From Planctomycetota bacterium (GTDB lineage: Bacteria > Planctomycetota > UBA1135 > JADKAF01), in NCBI GenBank assembly GCA_016719295.1, contig JADKAF010000001.1, positions 5,146,001 through 5,210,000 on the forward strand: a stretch of 64,000 bases of DNA, given 5' to 3'. The notes below the pieces were generated by a model. It searched no databases, was not told the DNA's origin, and worked only from the letters and a program-made list of their open reading frames with translations. The position numbers were made by a program, and so were the translations under genes. Shown here piece after piece: positions 61,798-64,000 of the stretch (within the stretch, counting starts at the first letter, position 1; each line of letters begins with the position of its first letter).

Positions 61798-63540
61798 TCA
61801 GCGCGTGGGCGCTCGGCGCACGAGCTCCACGCGCTGCCGCGGCTCCGTCGCCACCTCGATCTCCACGCTGGCTGCGCCTGCGCCGAGCGGCGCGAAACGC
61901 CAGCGGATCTCGGGCTGGCGAGGGTCCACGGCGACCCCGCCTTCGTTCGCGAGGTCGAGGCCACGGAGGACGTGGGTCAGCTCGCCGTTCTCGTCGAAGA
62001 CCCACAACGCGCCGGACCGGGCGACCACGTCGTAGACGAGGCCTTGGCTCGCGAAGCGACCGCTCCAGGGCGAGAGAGGCTCCTCTGCCGCACCGGCAGT
62101 GCTTTCGAGGAAGCGGAAGGGCTGCACGCTGCCGCTCGGGATCAGCGCGAGGTTCCGCAGACCGCCTTCGCGACCGAAGACGAGCCGTAGCTCTCCGAGC
62201 AAAGGCGAGGCTCCCACGTAGATCCCCTTCGCGCGTTGCTGCGCGCGCCAACGGCCGACGCGTGATCCTTCGATCTCCAGCGTGCCCGGATGGGACACCT
62301 GGACGCGCAGGTCATCCCAGCGCGGGCTCGCGTAGCTGCCCGCGATCTCCTCCTCGGGCAGCCAGGGGCGTCGCGACTCCTGATCGAAGTCCTGCGCGAA
62401 CGGAGTCCGCAGATGGCGCTCGACGCAGATCTGCAGGACGACCTGCGCGCCGAGGGCTTCGGCGAGAAGCAGGTCGTGGCCGTAGGTCGAGCAGGTCGCC
62501 GTCGCTGCGAAGTGATTCGCGAAGAAGGGCAGCAGGCTGTCCCAGAACGAATCGTGGAAGACGAGCAGGCTGGAACCTGGTCGGCGCGGAGCGACATGGA
62601 CGTGCTCGGAGTGTTTGCGCGTGCCTCCGACGCCCGGCCACCAGCTCCTCCTCAGCCGATGCTCCGCGAGCTCGGCGAGATCGATCTCGATGTCGGGATG
62701 CTGCAAGTGGCCGGGGAGGAGCCAGAGCTCGTCCCAGGAATCGGCGGAGCTCTCGGTGAGGTGCACGGCGGACGGCGGCAGCGCGAGGACCTTCTCACCC
62801 TTGCCAGTCGAGGGCCAGGAGGGGCCGCGGAGGCGCTCCGCGATCGCTGCGTAGCCGTGGTAGGCCCCGAGCCGGTTCCAATGCGTGCCGCGCGCGTAGT
62901 AGATCGGGAGCTCGCCCTTCTTCGCGCGCAGGACGGGACGCAGATCCAGGATCACGTCGCTGAGCCCGCGCGCCGCGGCAGCCTCCACCAACTGATCGAC
63001 GGGCGTGCGCTCGGCGAGAGGCAAGGCCCACTCCGGGAGCATCTCCGGGAAGATCGACATCTTGTCCGGTGCAACGACGAAGAGATAGCGCGCGCCTCGC
63101 TCGGCGAGCTGGTCGCGGCGTCGCTCGAGCACGTCGCACGCCTCCGTGAGCATCGCTTCGCTCCACGGCTGTCGACCGCGGTGCTGCGCCAGGGCATCGT
63201 TGCCGGTGAAGAAGATCCAGCCGTCCGCGCCGCCGATCGTCTCCGAGCCCACCGGCGTCTCGCCGAACAAGTGCCAGCGCACGAGGCGCTGGGTCCTCAA
63301 GAAGCTCGTGCGCCCGCGAACGAAGTCGCGGTAATAGGCTTCCAGCGGCTTCGGGAGCGAGGTCCAGCTCGTCGTCTCGAAGCTGAGCGGCGGCTTCGGC
63401 GCTGGCTTGCGGTTCTCCTTCTCGATGTCGCGCGCATCGTCGTTGGTGACGAGATGCACCGCGAGCGGCAGCGAGATCGCGACGAGGAAGAGCGCGGTCG
63501 TCGCGCGGTGCAGGGCCTGGCTGAGAGCGCGCGCGTTCAT
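61798..63540 (-). CDS. AlgJ/AlgX-like SGNH O-acetyltransferase subunit
   Basis: 580 residues. An N-terminal membrane anchor (ALFLVAISLPLAVHLVTN) leads to a periplasmic domain. AlgX/AlgJ-type signatures: GADGWIFFTGNDALAQ, LFVVAPDKMSIFPEMLP, YARGTHWNRLGAY (catalytic Asp/His equivalent region) and SLLVFHDSFWDSLLPFF (Ser in the GDS position). Residues ~430-575 are a further beta-rich domain. Together with the MBOAT gene upstream it should transfer acetyl groups to an exopolysaccharide. Confidence 0.82.
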   Translation of the reverse strand: MNARALSQALHRATTALFLVAISLPLAVHLVTNDDARDIEKENRKPAPKPPLSFETTSWTSLPKPLEAYYRDFVRGRTSFLRTQRLVRWHLFGETPVGSETIGGADGWIFFTGNDALAQHRGRQPWSEAMLTEACDVLERRRDQLAERGARYLFVVAPDKMSIFPEMLPEWALPLAERTPVDQLVEAAAARGLSDVILDLRPVLRAKKGELPIYYARGTHWNRLGAYHGYAAIAERLRGPSWPSTGKGEKVLALPPSAVHLTESSADSWDELWLLPGHLQHPDIEIDLAELAEHRLRRSWWPGVGGTRKHSEHVHVAPRRPGSSLLVFHDSFWDSLLPFFANHFAATATCSTYGHDLLLAEALGAQVVLQICVERHLRTPFAQDFDQESRRPWLPEEEIAGSYASPRWDDLRVQVSHPGTLEIEGSRVGRWRAQQRAKGIYVGASPLLGELRLVFGREGGLRNLALIPSGSVQPFRFLESTAGAAEEPLSPWSGRFASQGLVYDVVARSGALWVFDENGELTHVLRGLDLANEGGVAVDPRQPEIRWRFAPLGAGAASVEIEVATEPRQRVELVRRAPTR

Positions 63541-63543
63541 CGT

Positions 63544-64000
63544 TCAGAAGCGGAAGTAGAGGAAGGGGCTATAGGTCTGGGCCGCGACGAAAGACGCGCA
63601 GAGCCACGCCAGCGCCGCTAGGCCGACGAGATGAGCGACGCCGAGGAAGCCGAAGCGGCCGCTCGCCGCGCTCGTCGAGCGGCGCTCGTGGCGCCTCCAA
63701 CGCGAGAGCCGTCGCCCGAGCGCGGGTGCGATGGGGAGTGCCAGCAGCGCGCCGCCGAGGATCGCCGCGAGAGCATCGGCATCGACCAGCTCGGCCAAGT
63801 GCATCGCGTTCGCGGGTGATAGGCCCAGCATCGCGCGGTAGAACGCGAGCGCTTGCGACAGATCGCGCGCGTTGAAGAGCACCCAACCCAGCATCACGCC
63901 CAGCATGGTCCAGAGATGCAGCAGCGGTCGCGGCGCGCGGCCGAGGAGCGCTAAGCCGAGCTGCGTGCGCTCGAGCGAGAGCAGCAGGCCATGCCACGCG
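63544..64000 (-). CDS. MBOAT-family O-acyltransferase (AlgI-like), 5' part outside window
   Basis: The last ~151 codons are present, with the 5' part beyond position 64000. The frame enters with AWHGLLLSLERTQLGLALLG, the WHG histidine motif of MBOAT enzymes, then LWTMLGVMLGWVLFNARDLSQAL and ends FVAAQTYSPFLYFRF, the AlgI-like C-terminus. AlgI passes acetyl groups across the membrane to the AlgJ/X partner, whose gene begins four bases downstream. Together they define an exopolysaccharide acetylation module. Confidence 0.85.
   Translation of the reverse strand, partial: AWHGLLLSLERTQLGLALLGRAPRPLLHLWTMLGVMLGWVLFNARDLSQALAFYRAMLGLSPANAMHLAELVDADALAAILGGALLALPIAPALGRRLSRWRRHERRSTSAASGRFGFLGVAHLVGLAALAWLCASFVAAQTYSPFLYFRF

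Overview
The window is 64 kb of very G+C-rich bacterial chromosome. It is probably from an uncultured member of the Planctomycetota. This is inferred from the gene mix: many secreted proteins and lipoproteins of unknown role, di-heme cytochrome c peroxidases, a sulfatase, CotH, an ECF sigma factor fused to an extracytoplasmic part, and a recurring C-terminal module on secreted proteins. There is no rRNA or other marker here to prove it. No tRNA, CRISPR array, prophage or insertion sequence was recognised.

Layout. 0.1-12.5 kb (all minus): PhoD-GDPD fusion, ECF sigma factor with a FecR-like partner, a repeat-rich secreted protein, an SLC13 transporter overlapping a YbjD-type OLD nuclease, a LOG-family protein and a TMTC-like TPR membrane protein. 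12.9-16.8 kb: the most interesting part, with two genes that only make sense if UGA is read as selenocysteine. One is a secreted thioredoxin-like protein (UGPC motif) that precedes a di-heme peroxidase gene. The other is a secreted protein with two tandem HMA-like domains, each with its own in-frame UGA and an identical hairpin downstream. An inorganic pyrophosphatase gene lies between them. 16.9-21.2 kb: a secreted protein, a divergent HxlR regulator and thioredoxin-like pair, an alpha/beta hydrolase and a DUF4143 ATPase. 21.2-40.6 kb: large secreted proteins (sortilin/BNR-like repeats, GHL10-like hydrolase, tandem EEP phosphohydrolase, DPP4-like peptidase, CotH), a second di-heme peroxidase and a 1078-residue sigma-factor fusion. 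40.7-49.3 kb: an SLC13/TrkA-C transporter, a VOC lipoprotein, a DUF4143 remnant, a photolyase with its DUF2256/DUF3253 companion and two secreted proteins. 49.4-54.2 kb: a tightly coupled operon (small membrane protein, GMC oxidoreductase, GH3-type synthetase, PAP2 phosphatase, phospholipid-methyltransferase-like enzyme) that looks like an uncharacterised lipid pathway. 54.3-64 kb: Kef-type antiporter, lipoprotein, RlmN-like enzyme, MauE/DoxX protein, sulfatase, a CxxCH protein and an AlgJ/X plus AlgI O-acetylation pair cut by the window end.

Three families of palindromic intergenic elements are scattered through the window: GGGGTCAGACCCC type (4 copies), arms beginning AACCGAACGTACGG (2 copies) and GGTGCC/GGCACC type (2 copies). 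Two of them are read into genes, giving a start region in one case and a stop codon in the other. Three genes (FecR-like, LOG, TMTC-like) carry single-base frameshifts that may be assembly errors in G+C runs. The selenocysteine calls rest on in-frame TGA codons rather than on indels, so they are not explained by the same artefact.
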